Positions 43,231 through 52,183 of a stretch of DNA of 62,982 nucleotides are shown here, piece by piece; positions within the stretch are counted from its first letter, which is position 1; each line of letters starts with the position of its first letter. Both the position numbers and the translations under genes were made by a program. The notes beneath the pieces were generated by a model. That model had not been told where the DNA came from, searched no databases, and saw only the letters and a list, made by a program, of their open reading frames with translations. Source of the stretch: Methylophilus sp. 14 (GTDB taxonomy: Bacteria; Pseudomonadota; Gammaproteobacteria; Burkholderiales; Methylophilaceae). The DNA lies in assembly GCF_015354345.1 (NCBI RefSeq), contig NZ_JADKYS010000009.1, forward strand, positions 1-62,982, in the 5' to 3' direction.

Positions 43231-44550
43231 ATGAGCAGTTCTGACAACAATAATGTGACGGCCACCGCCAATGAAACCGTCACCAGCGCAGTTTCAACAA
43301 CCGAGCAAGTTAACCTGCAACGCCGCCACTTTTTCATGCACACCATGGCCGGTGCATTTGGCGCGGCAGCCATGATGAATATGGTGCCTTCTGCCATTCG
43401 CAGTCAGGCCTGGGCTGCCGGTTCAGATGCGCCTGAAATCACTGAAGTGAAAGTCGGCTTTATCCCGCTGACGGACTGTGCGCCGATTATCGTCGCCGCA
43501 CAAATGGGCTTCGATAAAAAATACGGCATCAAAATTGTGCCGTCCAAAGAGGCCTCATGGGCAGGCGTGCGTGACAAACTTGCCAATGGTGAGTTACATG
43601 CTGCACACGTATTGTACGGCTTGATTTACGGCGTACAACTGGGCATTGGCGGTCAGCAAAAAGACATGAATATTTTGATGGCTCTCAACAACAATGGCCA
43701 GGGCATCACACTGGCTAACCAGTTGAAAGAAAAAGGCGTGACTAGCGGTGCAACGCTCAAACGTCTGCTCGATAACGAGAACCGCGACTTTACCTTTGCA
43801 CAAACCTTCCCTACCGGCACGCACGCCATGTGGTTGTATTACTGGCTGGCCAGCTATGGCATCAACCCGATGCAAGATGTGAAAACCATTGTGGTGCCGC
43901 CACCGCAAATGGTCGCCAACATGCGTATCGGCAATATGGATGGTTATTGCGTGGGCGAGCCGTGGAATGCACGTGCCATCTACGACAAAGTCGGCTTTAC
44001 TGTGGCGACCACACAGGATATCTGGACCGATCATCCGGAAAAAGTATTGGGCACCACCGCTGAGTTTGCGGCAAAAAATCCGAATACCACGCTGGCATTA
44101 ACTAAAGCGATTTTAGAGGCTTGCCGCTATATTGATGCGACGAAAAACCGCCCTGAAGTGGCCAAACTGATTGCAGGCAAAGCCTATGTGAATGCGCCTG
44201 AAGAAGTCATTGAAGGCCGTTTTCTCGGCCATTACGACAATGGTATCGGCAAAAAATGGGAAGACCCTAACTACATGAAGTTCTTCAACGACGGCAAGGT
44301 CAACTTCCCTTACCTGTCTGATGGCATGTGGTTCCTGACGCAGCACAAACGCTGGGGGTTGCTGAAGTCTGACCCTGACTACCTGGGCATCGCGAAAAAG
44401 GTCAACCGTATCGACATTTATACCGAAGCAGCCAAATCGCTGGGCATTGCGGTGCCAGACGCGATGCGTAGCAGCAAACTGATGGATGGCGTGGTGTGGG
44501 ATGGGAAAGACCCGAAAGCCTATGCCAACAGCTTCAAGGTGAAAGCCTAA
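43231..44550 (+). CDS. nrtA: nitrate ABC transporter substrate-binding protein (NrtA-like)
   Basis: A 439-residue periplasmic binding protein. Its long N-terminus (residues 1-60) ends in a Tat signal: NLQRRHFFMHTMAGAFGAAAMM, cleaved near AWA. The mature part carries VKVGFIPLTDCAPIIVAAQMGFDKKYGI and the NrtA/CmpA features GVRDKLANGELHAAHVLYGLIYG and FPTGTHAMWLYYWL. This family binds nitrate or bicarbonate; the nas context supports nitrate. The start has AAGGAG upstream. The permease gene follows after 18 bases. Confidence 0.93.
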   Translation: MSSSDNNNVTATANETVTSAVSTTEQVNLQRRHFFMHTMAGAFGAAAMMNMVPSAIRSQAWAAGSDAPEITEVKVGFIPLTDCAPIIVAAQMGFDKKYGIKIVPSKEASWAGVRDKLANGELHAAHVLYGLIYGVQLGIGGQQKDMNILMALNNNGQGITLANQLKEKGVTSGATLKRLLDNENRDFTFAQTFPTGTHAMWLYYWLASYGINPMQDVKTIVVPPPQMVANMRIGNMDGYCVGEPWNARAIYDKVGFTVATTQDIWTDHPEKVLGTTAEFAAKNPNTTLALTKAILEACRYIDATKNRPEVAKLIAGKAYVNAPEEVIEGRFLGHYDNGIGKKWEDPNYMKFFNDGKVNFPYLSDGMWFLTQHKRWGLLKSDPDYLGIAKKVNRIDIYTEAAKSLGIAVPDAMRSSKLMDGVVWDGKDPKAYANSFKVKA

Positions 44551-44568
44551 CTTTTAAGGAGAATCACC

Positions 44569-45495
44569 ATGAGTGTCGTCAGTTTTAGCAAAGAAAAAAT
44601 CATGCGAACAAGCGAAGCGGCTGTGAAAGCAGCCCCTGCGCAACCGGTTGTTGCTGTGGTTACCCCTCTCTCAACCACAGCGACAGCAGCCGCCCCGCTT
44701 TTGCAGAAGCGGGGAGCATGGGCGGCAAGAGCCAAACGCGCATTTGAATGGCTGTTGCCGCCTGTGACTGGCCTGCTGATATTTGCCGCCATCTGGGCCA
44801 CGGTGTCTGCCCTGACACAAGGCTTGCCTGGCCCGGTAAAAACCTGGCAATCGGCCGTCGAACTGTTTAGCGACCCGTTTTACATCAACAACCCGAATGA
44901 CATGGGCATCGGCTGGAACATCCTCAACTCGCTCAAACGCGTGGCGACCGGCTTTGGGCTGGCGGCGATTGTCGGCATCCCGATGGGCTTTGTGATTGGC
45001 CGCTACGCTTTTATGTCCCGCATGGCGGCGCCGATTATCAGCTTGCTTAAGCCAGTCTCACCACTGGCCTGGCTGCCGATTGGCCTGCTGGTGTTCAAAG
45101 CCGCCAACCCGGCAGCGATCTGGGTGATCTTTATTACCGCCGTCTGGCCGATGATTATCAACACCGCCGTCGGCGTCAGCAAAGTGCCGCAAGACTATAT
45201 GAACGTGGCCAAAGTGCTCAATTTATCCGAATGGAAAGTGGTCACCAAAATTCTGCTGCCTTATGTCATGCCTTACATGATGACCGGGGTGCGCCTGTCG
45301 ATTGGCGCGGCCTGGCTAGTAATTGTGGCGGCAGAAATGCTGACTGGCGGCCTGGGCATCGGCTTCTGGGTATGGGATGAGTGGAACAACCTCAATGTAG
45401 AACACATCATCATCGCCATTTTTATTGTCGGCATTGTTGGCTTGTTGCTTGAACAGTTGCTGGTGCTGGTCGCAAAACGCTATAGCTACGAATAA
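44569..45495 (+). CDS. nrtB: nitrate ABC transporter permease (NrtB-like)
   Basis: A 308-residue inner membrane permease of the BPD_transp_1 family, starting behind AAGGAG. After a cytoplasmic N-terminus rich in Ala and Pro, about six transmembrane helices run from residue 65 to the end (LLIFAAIWATVSAL, GFGLAAIVGIPMGFVIG, and others). The coupling helix motif EAA...G is seen as KVLNLSEWKVVTKILLPYVMPYMMTGVRLSIG. The C-terminus IVGLLLEQLLVLVAKRYSYE is typical of nitrate permeases. It acts with the NrtA-like protein and the ATPase on either side. Confidence 0.93.
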   Translation: MSVVSFSKEKIMRTSEAAVKAAPAQPVVAVVTPLSTTATAAAPLLQKRGAWAARAKRAFEWLLPPVTGLLIFAAIWATVSALTQGLPGPVKTWQSAVELFSDPFYINNPNDMGIGWNILNSLKRVATGFGLAAIVGIPMGFVIGRYAFMSRMAAPIISLLKPVSPLAWLPIGLLVFKAANPAAIWVIFITAVWPMIINTAVGVSKVPQDYMNVAKVLNLSEWKVVTKILLPYVMPYMMTGVRLSIGAAWLVIVAAEMLTGGLGIGFWVWDEWNNLNVEHIIIAIFIVGIVGLLLEQLLVLVAKRYSYE

Positions 45496-45516
45496 CCGGA
45501 AACAGGAGACTTGATT

Positions 45517-46326
45517 ATGACGACCCCTACGATGCAAGACCGTTATGTGCTGATTGAAAACGTCAATATGACGTTTCAGACCAAAAAAGGCAGTTTTCAG
45601 GCCCTGAAAGACATCAACCTGAATATCCGCGAAGGCGAATTTATTTCCATCATCGGCCACTCTGGCTGTGGCAAATCTACCGTGCTCAACCTGATTGCCG
45701 GTTTGCTGCAACCGAGTGAAGGCTACCTGTTTTGTGCTGGTCGTGAAATCTCTAAACCCGGCCCTGAGCGCGCCGTGGTCTTTCAAAATCACTCACTGCT
45801 GCCATGGCTCACTTGTTTTGAAAACGTTTACCTGGCAGTAGAGCGCGTGTTTGGCGACAAAGAAGGCGCATCACAACTGGCTGAGCGCACGCGTGATGCG
45901 CTGGAACTGGTGGGTTTAAGCCATGCGATGGAAAAACGCCCGAACGAGATTTCTGGCGGCATGAAACAACGCGTTGGCATTGCCCGCGCACTGGCCATGG
46001 AACCTAAAGTGCTGTTACTGGACGAGCCGTTTGGCGCACTAGACGCCCTCACCCGCGCTAGCTTGCAAGACGAACTGATGGGCATTATGGCGCGCTCTGG
46101 TTGCACCGCTGTCATGGTCACGCACGATGTGGATGAGGCCGTATTACTATCAGACCGCATTGTCATGATGACTAACGGCCCGGCAGCCACGATTGGTGAA
46201 ATTCTGGAAGTGGATTTACCACGCCCGCGCAAACGCCTGGAGCTGGTAGAAGACCCGGCTTACACGCATCTGCGTAGCGAAGTATTGAAGTTTTTGTATG
46301 AGCGCCACGCCAAAAAGGCAGCATAA
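45517..46326 (+). CDS. nrtD: nitrate ABC transporter ATP-binding protein
   Basis: A 269-residue ATPase from the ATG at 45517 (CAGGAG upstream); TTG at 45511 is less likely. Walker A is GHSGCGKST, the signature is ISGGMKQRVGIARAL, Walker B is VLLLDEPFGALD, and the switch His is in VTHDVDEA. It is the ABC subunit of the nitrate uptake system together with the two genes upstream. It lacks the C-terminal NrtA-like regulatory domain of NrtC, so it corresponds to NrtD or NasD. Confidence 0.92.
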   Translation: MTTPTMQDRYVLIENVNMTFQTKKGSFQALKDINLNIREGEFISIIGHSGCGKSTVLNLIAGLLQPSEGYLFCAGREISKPGPERAVVFQNHSLLPWLTCFENVYLAVERVFGDKEGASQLAERTRDALELVGLSHAMEKRPNEISGGMKQRVGIARALAMEPKVLLLDEPFGALDALTRASLQDELMGIMARSGCTAVMVTHDVDEAVLLSDRIVMMTNGPAATIGEILEVDLPRPRKRLELVEDPAYTHLRSEVLKFLYERHAKKAA

Positions 46327-46337
46327 ACATAAAAGTA

Positions 46338-46365
46338 GTGCTGACGGGCGGTCACCCGCCAGCAC
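46338..46365 (+). other. hairpin between transporter and porin genes
   Basis: GTGCTG-A-CGGG-CGGTCA-CCCG-C-CAGCAC forms a strong stem with one internal mismatch. There is no T run, so it is more likely an mRNA-stabilising or processing hairpin than a terminator. It could raise transporter mRNA over porin mRNA. Confidence 0.55.
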
Positions 46366-46416
46366 CGCATACCTCATCGAAGTATGGTTACCCCACATTG
46401 CATAAAGGAGCAACAC

Positions 46417-47886
46417 ATGAACGCTAACTCACACCCACGCTTGCGTCAAGTTTCAGTCGCGATTTTACTGGCAGCGTTAAGCATGCAAGCCATGGCGGAG
46501 GAAGAAGCCCTGCCTGAATATACCTTCATGGATGCCATTAAAACCGGTAAAAACATGACCAGTTTCAGGTTGCGTTACGAGAATGTAGACCAGGATGGTT
46601 TGCAGCCACCGACCATGCCAAATGGCACGGCTAACCCAACCGCAACGAAAGAACTGAAAGATGCCAACGCATTGACGATGCGCAGCCTGATTGGCTGGCA
46701 AACTGCGCCCTACCATAACTTCAGCTTTGCGGCCCAGTTAATTAACGTGTCCAAACTGGCAGACAACTTTAACGATAGTACCAACAGCACGCTGACCAAT
46801 AGTGTTTCCAACCAGGCACGTAACATCGAATACGCGAAGGTAGTTGACCCTGACTACACCGGTCTTAACCAGTTATTTGTAGAATGGACAGGCATTAAAA
46901 ACACCCGTGTACGTGCAGGCCGCCAGCAAGTCAACCTGGATAACGTGCGCTTTATCGGCGACATTGCTTTCCGCCAGGTCATGCAAGTGTTTGATGGTGT
47001 GTCGATTTTTAATAAAACCATCCCTGACACTGAAATCTTTGTTGCCCACTTTGAGAGCCTGGAGCAAATCACGGCAAAACACCGCTCAGATGGCGCCTTG
47101 GATATTGTCAATGCTCGCTACCGTATTTCACCTACCGAGTTCTTGGTGGGTTATGCCTACCTGGATGGGTTTCAAGATTTAGGCATGGGCCGTGCCTGGT
47201 TTGGTAATGGCACCACCGCAGCGGCGATTGCTGCTGGCAAAGGCGGTGCAGCTAACCAGAATGCAGACCAGGGCAACAAGATTGTTGGTTTGCGCCTGGA
47301 TGGCACACATCCATTCACCCCTAACTACCGTGCACACTACACAGCTGAATATGCCAAACAGACAGATTACAGCAATGGTGACACCCGTATTGACGCGCAC
47401 TATTACAAAGTCGGCGGCGGTTTTGGCATTGATAACTTCAACATGCGCGTTGACCAGGAGTTGTTATCCAGCAACAACGGCAAATATGCTTTCCAGACCC
47501 CACTGGGTACCAACCACCTGTTCCAGGGCTGGGTAGACAAGTTTTTGGCCACGCCACTTGAAGGCATTAAAGATACCTTTGTGACCGCCACTTACCGCTA
47601 TGGCGACTTGTTGTTCTTTGCTGACTATCACTTGATTGACTCTGACGAAGACTTCCACACTGTCGGTGGCGGCACCAGCAGTAAAGGCTCCCGTTACGGT
47701 AAAGAATGGAATGCTGCCGTGACCTGGAATGTAGATAAAAACTGGATGACCAAGCTGGAGTATGGCCGCTTTACGGAAGGCGACCGTTATGCGCTCACAG
47801 CTAACGTCCCAGATAACGTCGCAGGTAACCGTGGCCGTGTGCGCGACACCGAAAAATTATGGCTGACTGCCATGTATACGTTTTAA
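46417..47886 (+). CDS. outer membrane porin (alginate export/nitrate-locus type)
   Basis: A 489-residue outer membrane protein from the ATG at 46417, which has AAAGGAG upstream. The signal peptide ends ALSMQAMAEE. The mature protein consists of alternating beta strands, with an opening FRLRYENVDQDG and middle VEWTGIKNTRVRAGRQQVNLDNVRF, as in the alginate-export family porins. The C-terminal LWLTAMYTF has the aromatic ending for barrel insertion. Its place inside the nitrate operon suggests a nitrate-permeable pore, which is inference only. Confidence 0.85.
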   Translation: MNANSHPRLRQVSVAILLAALSMQAMAEEEALPEYTFMDAIKTGKNMTSFRLRYENVDQDGLQPPTMPNGTANPTATKELKDANALTMRSLIGWQTAPYHNFSFAAQLINVSKLADNFNDSTNSTLTNSVSNQARNIEYAKVVDPDYTGLNQLFVEWTGIKNTRVRAGRQQVNLDNVRFIGDIAFRQVMQVFDGVSIFNKTIPDTEIFVAHFESLEQITAKHRSDGALDIVNARYRISPTEFLVGYAYLDGFQDLGMGRAWFGNGTTAAAIAAGKGGAANQNADQGNKIVGLRLDGTHPFTPNYRAHYTAEYAKQTDYSNGDTRIDAHYYKVGGGFGIDNFNMRVDQELLSSNNGKYAFQTPLGTNHLFQGWVDKFLATPLEGIKDTFVTATYRYGDLLFFADYHLIDSDEDFHTVGGGTSSKGSRYGKEWNAAVTWNVDKNWMTKLEYGRFTEGDRYALTANVPDNVAGNRGRVRDTEKLWLTAMYTF

Positions 47887-47904
47887 CACGATAAGGAATT
47901 GCCT

Positions 47905-48690
47905 ATGACTTCAGCCGCAAAAGTTTATTTAGTCGGAGCTGGCCCAGGTGACCCGGACCTCATTACGCTCAAAGCCATCAAGGCCTTGCAGCAAGCTGAG
48001 GTAGTGCTGGTCGATGACCTGGTCAACCCGGCCCTGCTCGCACATTGCCCGCAGGCACGCATTGTGCCAGTCGGCAAGCGCGGCGGCTGCAAGTCTACCC
48101 CGCAGCACTTTATCAACCGCATGCTGGTGGCGCTGGCCGAGCAAGGGCAACAAGTGGTGCGCCTCAAGGGCGGCGATCCGTTTGTGTTTGGCCGTGGCGG
48201 CGAAGAAATGCTGGCCTTGCGTGCAGCGAATGTGCCTTATGAGATTATTCCCGGCATGACCAGTGGCATCGCCGCCTGTGCCAGCATGGAGGTGCCTGTG
48301 ACCCACAGAGGGTTGAACCATGGCGTCACCTTTGTCACTGGCCATACGCAGGATGGCGGTCCATTGCCTTGGCAAGCGCTGGTCGCGTCGAATACCACGC
48401 TGGTGATTTATATGGGCTTGCAACACTTGCCTGAGATTTCACGCGCACTGATAGAGGCAGGGATGTCAGCAGACATGCCCTGTATGGTGGTCGAAAACGG
48501 GACACGTGATGATCAACGCTCAGTCATCTCCTCAATACAGGCCATGCCTTATGAAGCCCATCGAGAAGAGATAAAAAGTCCGGCCATTATTGTCGTCGGC
48601 GAAGTGGTGACATTAGCCAAGCGCACTGAACAAGCGCCAGATTGGCAACACTCGCTGCAATCCTGGTTGAATCAGGCCCATGCAGCTTAA
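47905..48690 (+). CDS. cobA: uroporphyrinogen-III C-methyltransferase (SUMT)
   Basis: Methylates uroporphyrinogen III at C2 and C7 to precorrin-2, the first step to siroheme. The ATG at 47905 (MTSAAKVYLVGAGPGDP, 261 residues) has AAGGAA just upstream; a TTG 6 bases earlier is in frame. Motifs: VYLVGAGPGDPDLIT, VRLKGGDPFVFGRGGEE, EIIPGMTSGIAACA, and IYMG, in the usual order of SAM-binding tetrapyrrole methylases. It has no CysG oxidase/ferrochelatase part, so other genes must complete siroheme. Siroheme is the cofactor of NirB in this same region. Confidence 0.92.
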   Translation: MTSAAKVYLVGAGPGDPDLITLKAIKALQQAEVVLVDDLVNPALLAHCPQARIVPVGKRGGCKSTPQHFINRMLVALAEQGQQVVRLKGGDPFVFGRGGEEMLALRAANVPYEIIPGMTSGIAACASMEVPVTHRGLNHGVTFVTGHTQDGGPLPWQALVASNTTLVIYMGLQHLPEISRALIEAGMSADMPCMVVENGTRDDQRSVISSIQAMPYEAHREEIKSPAIIVVGEVVTLAKRTEQAPDWQHSLQSWLNQAHAA

Positions 48691-48768
48691 ATTTACAGCG
48701 TGCCTTGATGCATATTTAATGGTCAGCACACGCACAACAACCTCTTACATAGATTACCGGAGCAACAG

Positions 48769-49980
48769 ATGAAAAAGAGTTTTTGGGAGGTAGGCCACAA
48801 GCCTACGCTATTTTCAGCGTTCTTTTATTTTGACCTGAGTTTTATGGTCTGGGTCATGCTCGGCCCACTCGCAGTGCAAATTGCCAGTGACCTGCAATTA
48901 AACCCGGCGCAAAAGGGCCTGATGGTTGCAACCCCGGTGCTGACAGGCGCCTTGTTACGTATTGTCATGGGCGTACTCGTTGATCAGCTTAAACCTAAAA
49001 AAGCGGGCATGATTGGCCAGGTGATCGTGCTGGCGGCCTTGCTGACGGCGTGGTTGCATGGCATACAGACGTATCAGCAAGCCTTGTTGCTTGGGGTGTT
49101 TTTGGGCTTTGCCGGTGCAGCGTTTGCCGTGGCCTTGCCACTGGCCTCCCGCTGGTATCCACCTGAGCATCAAGGTACCGCCTTGGGTATTGCAGGTGCA
49201 GGCAACTCAGGGACCGCGCTGGCGGCTTTATTCGCCCCGGGCCTGGCCGTGGCGTTTGGCTGGAACAATGTATTTGGACTGGCCCTGATCCCGCTGTTGC
49301 TGGCATTGATTGTCTATACTGCGCTGGCAAAAGATGCGCCAGATACCCCGGCGCCTAAATCGTTGTCGCAATATCTGTCCGTGCTCAAAGACAAAGACGC
49401 CTGGTGGTTTATGCTGTTTTACAGTGTGACGTTTGGTGGCTTTGTTGGCATGGCTTCTTCGCTGACCATTTACTTCCATGACCAGTATGGCCTGGACCCT
49501 GTGCATGCGGGTTATTTCACCGCCGCCTGTGTGTTTGCCGGTTCACTGGTGCGGCCATTTGGTGGTTTGCTGGCAGACCGTATCGGCGGCATCCGCACGC
49601 TGAGCGCGATGTATATTCTGGCTGCCGCCTTTCTGTTTATCCTGAGTTTGGGGATGGATAGCCAGGCAGCAGGTCTGTGCGTCGTCGTCTTGGCCATGGC
49701 TTCGCTTGGCATGGGCAATGGTGCTGTGTTTCAATTAGTGCCACAACGTTTCCGTAAAGAAATTGGCGTGATGACTGGGTTGGTCGGCATGGCAGGTGGC
49801 ATCGGTGGTTTTTACCTGGCCTCCAGCCTGGGTTACTCCAAACAACTCACCGGCAGCTACCAGCTTGGCTTAACCATCTTTGCCGGGTTGGCCATCCTGG
49901 CTTTCATCGGCCTGGCGGGTGTTAAAAACCGTTGGCGGACCACTTGGGGTGCCGCCAGTGTCACGGCGGCCAAGGTATAA
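48769..49980 (+). CDS. nitrate/nitrite MFS transporter (NarK/NasA type)
   Basis: A 403-residue major facilitator with 12 membrane helices. Signatures of the nitrate/nitrite porter group are present: FYFDLSFMVWVMLGPL, the two Gly-rich nitrate motifs (GAGNSGTALAALFAPG and GMGNGAVFQLVPQRF), and LLADRIGG. The start has CGGAG upstream. A second, independent nitrate uptake route beside the ABC transporter is usual in assimilatory clusters. It is followed after 33 bases by the phosphatase-kinase gene, likely in one operon. Confidence 0.92.
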   Translation: MKKSFWEVGHKPTLFSAFFYFDLSFMVWVMLGPLAVQIASDLQLNPAQKGLMVATPVLTGALLRIVMGVLVDQLKPKKAGMIGQVIVLAALLTAWLHGIQTYQQALLLGVFLGFAGAAFAVALPLASRWYPPEHQGTALGIAGAGNSGTALAALFAPGLAVAFGWNNVFGLALIPLLLALIVYTALAKDAPDTPAPKSLSQYLSVLKDKDAWWFMLFYSVTFGGFVGMASSLTIYFHDQYGLDPVHAGYFTAACVFAGSLVRPFGGLLADRIGGIRTLSAMYILAAAFLFILSLGMDSQAAGLCVVVLAMASLGMGNGAVFQLVPQRFRKEIGVMTGLVGMAGGIGGFYLASSLGYSKQLTGSYQLGLTIFAGLAILAFIGLAGVKNRWRTTWGAASVTAAKV

Positions 49981-50013
49981 CCACACTAACCATTGAAGTA
50001 AGATCACGCACAG

Positions 50014-51702
50014 ATGACCCTGGTATTTACAGTAGGTGAAAGCAGTTTGACCGGTCCGCGGCCACGTAATGAAGACTACGTGACTGCGGTGACACCGGCT
50101 GCTTCCCAGCTGGCCATCAAAGGCGCACTGATGCTGGTTGCCGATGGCGTCAGCGGCGGTGCTGGCGGCGCAGAAGCGGCTGAAATGACGGCAAGAACCG
50201 TCTCGGCTGACTACTACGCCACGCCTGACACCTGGACCATACAACATGCGTTGGACAAAGTGGTTCAGGCGGCTAATCAATGGGTGTTATCTCACGCACG
50301 CAAGCACAGCCAGATGGCGGGCATGGCGACGACTTTATCCATGCTGGTGTTACGCGGCCAGCGGTATGTACTGGCACATGTGGGGGATACGCGTATTTAT
50401 CGTCTGCGCGAACAATGCCTGGAGCAGCTCACGACTGACCATGTCTGGGACAGGCCAGACATGCGCCATGTCCTCAAACGGGCCATAGGTCTGGACGACC
50501 AATTAACGGTGGATTATGCCGAAGGACTGCTGCAACCCGGCGATGTCTATGTGATTGTTAGCGATGGCGTATGGTCAGCATTGGGCAATGCCGAAATTCA
50601 CAAAGCATTGATGCTCTACCGCACACCGCAAATGGTGGCCGAACACCTGACGCAGTTGGCGATAGACAAAGGTAGCCCCGATAATGCCTCTGCCGTGGTG
50701 GTGAGTATCGAAAGCATCGGCCAAGATCATCTGACCGATATGCTGGCAGACGCACACCACTTGCCGCTACCAGCCAAGCTGACGGTTGGCAGTCAAATCA
50801 ATGGATTTACGGTCACCAAAATCATCCATGATTCCCGTGTCAGCATCCTGTATCAGGTCAAAAACACGGCCGGGCAATTATTTGTATTAAAAACCCTGCA
50901 ACCTGCCCGTGCCGATGATACAGAAAGCTGTGAAGCCTTACTAAATGAAGAGTGGCTGGCGAAGCGCGTCGTGTCGCAATGTGTGCCGCAAATCCTGCCA
51001 CTCACCAGAGAGCAACGCACTTATCTTTACTACGTGATGACCTGGCATGAAGGCGCGACCTTGCAGCAACGGCTGGATGCCGGACACCACTTTACAATGA
51101 ACGGTGTGGCCAATATCGGCCAGGACTTACTGCGCGGGCTCAGCATGTTGCACCGCCTCAATATCGTGCACCGCGATATCAAGCCCGCCAATATTCATAT
51201 TGGCAGTGATAATCGCCTGCGTATTCTCGATCTCGGCGTCGCGCTCAACCCTACCCTGCCCATGCCTGAGCAAATGGAAAATCCAGGCACCCCCAGTTTT
51301 ATGTCCCCCGAGTTATTTGATGGCCAAGTCGCTGACAGGCAAGCGGACATTTACGCAGCGGGCGTCACCATGTACCACTTGCTGACGCGTAAATATCCCT
51401 ATGGCGAAGTAGAACCCTTCCAGTCACCACGCTTTGGCGAACCCATCCGACCCAGCCGTTACCGACCAGAGATTCCAGCCTGGCTAGAAAACATTATTCT
51501 GAAGGCGATTGCCAGAAAATCAGCCGACCGTTTTGAAACTGCAGAAGAAATGTTGCTGGCACTAGAACATGGCGAATTAAAGTCGATAGCGATTCCACGC
51601 ACGCCGCTGATTGCGCGCGCCCGCTTGGTGAAATGGCAATGGCTGGCGGTGTGCTCATTGCTGATCAATCTGCTGCTGGTGTATTTGCTGTTTATCTCCT
51701 AA
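50014..51702 (+). CDS. PP2C-type phosphatase/Ser-Thr kinase fusion protein
   Basis: A 562-residue bifunctional signalling protein. Residues 1-245 are a PP2C phosphatase: RPRNEDYVTAV, LMLVADGVSGGAGGAEAA, LAHVGDTRIYRL and IVSDGVWSAL supply the metal-binding Asp residues. Residues about 270-520 are a protein kinase: VLKTLQPA (ATP-binding Lys), HRDIKPANIH (catalytic loop), DLGVA (in place of DFG) and PELFDGQVADRQADIYAAG. One membrane helix ends the protein (WLAVCSLLINLLLVYLLFIS). Such fusions occur in nitrate assimilation loci of proteobacteria, but their substrate is not established. Confidence 0.9.
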   Translation: MTLVFTVGESSLTGPRPRNEDYVTAVTPAASQLAIKGALMLVADGVSGGAGGAEAAEMTARTVSADYYATPDTWTIQHALDKVVQAANQWVLSHARKHSQMAGMATTLSMLVLRGQRYVLAHVGDTRIYRLREQCLEQLTTDHVWDRPDMRHVLKRAIGLDDQLTVDYAEGLLQPGDVYVIVSDGVWSALGNAEIHKALMLYRTPQMVAEHLTQLAIDKGSPDNASAVVVSIESIGQDHLTDMLADAHHLPLPAKLTVGSQINGFTVTKIIHDSRVSILYQVKNTAGQLFVLKTLQPARADDTESCEALLNEEWLAKRVVSQCVPQILPLTREQRTYLYYVMTWHEGATLQQRLDAGHHFTMNGVANIGQDLLRGLSMLHRLNIVHRDIKPANIHIGSDNRLRILDLGVALNPTLPMPEQMENPGTPSFMSPELFDGQVADRQADIYAAGVTMYHLLTRKYPYGEVEPFQSPRFGEPIRPSRYRPEIPAWLENIILKAIARKSADRFETAEEMLLALEHGELKSIAIPRTPLIARARLVKWQWLAVCSLLINLLLVYLLFIS

Positions 51703-51924
51703 TTTGCCTAGACGGCTGGCTTGTTCAGCCCAGGCAACCCCGATGCCTCCCGCAAAGATCAATTCTGGTGCAATCCCTTTAATTTGCATCATTAGCGTGC
51801 ACACGCCATTCCCAGAGGCCGCTGCTTACACCCCATAATGATGCACCCTTTTACCTGTTGAGCACATTTAAAACCTATACAGATCAATTAGTTAAAACAC
51901 TCAACACCCCTCCAAAGCTCAGAT

Positions 51925-51940
51925 TGGCATATCAATTGCT
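51925..51940 (+). promoter_or_regulatory. sigma-54 promoter of the nirB operon
   Basis: TGGCATATCAATTGCT has the -24 GG and -12 GC pairs at correct spacing and ends in the same CAATTGCT as the nrtA promoter at 43010-43025. Transcription would start near 51951. Confidence 0.82.
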
Positions 51941-51987
51941 TTTCAAGCAATAAATCCTCTTCATTGAAGATGAGTATTTTTTTAAAA

Positions 51988-52096
51988 AGGGATGCTGGCA
52001 GTCAGTCATCCCTGAATGGACAACGGCGTCCATAGCTTATCCGCAGCGTTGCATCAGGCATCCGCGGCATTGGCTATGGACGCCTTTTTTCGTTTT
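51988..52096 (+). promoter_or_regulatory. NasR (ANTAR) antitermination leader before nirB
   Basis: P1 is AGGGATG...CATCCCT (51988-52013). P2 is TGGAC-AACGGC-GTCCA (52017-52032) with the A1 and G4 bases in its hexaloop. The left arm of the terminator, GGCGTCCATAGC (52025-52036), overlaps the right part of P2 and pairs with GCTATGGACGCC (52073-52084), followed by TTTTTTCGTTTTT. The design equals that of the leader at 43108-43196, while the terminator stems differ in sequence. Both are therefore expected to respond to one NasR. Confidence 0.83.
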
Positions 52097-52183
52097 TAGG
52101 CCTGGTAAACACTTAGGTAAATCGCAAGACATGTTTATGGCAACACAACGACCACGCGCATGCTTGCCCATGATAGGAAACAC

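Larger units (their letters stand above)
51703..52183 (+). other. nirB operon control region
   Basis: A 480-base gap without gene. GGTGCA/TGCACC half sites (around 51771, 51801 and 51844) resemble NtrC or related sites but do not form a clean pair. The sigma-54 promoter is at 51925-51940. The leader holds the P1/P2 hairpins and terminator (51988-52096). The ribosome binding site AGGAAAC precedes nirB. Confidence 0.65.
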
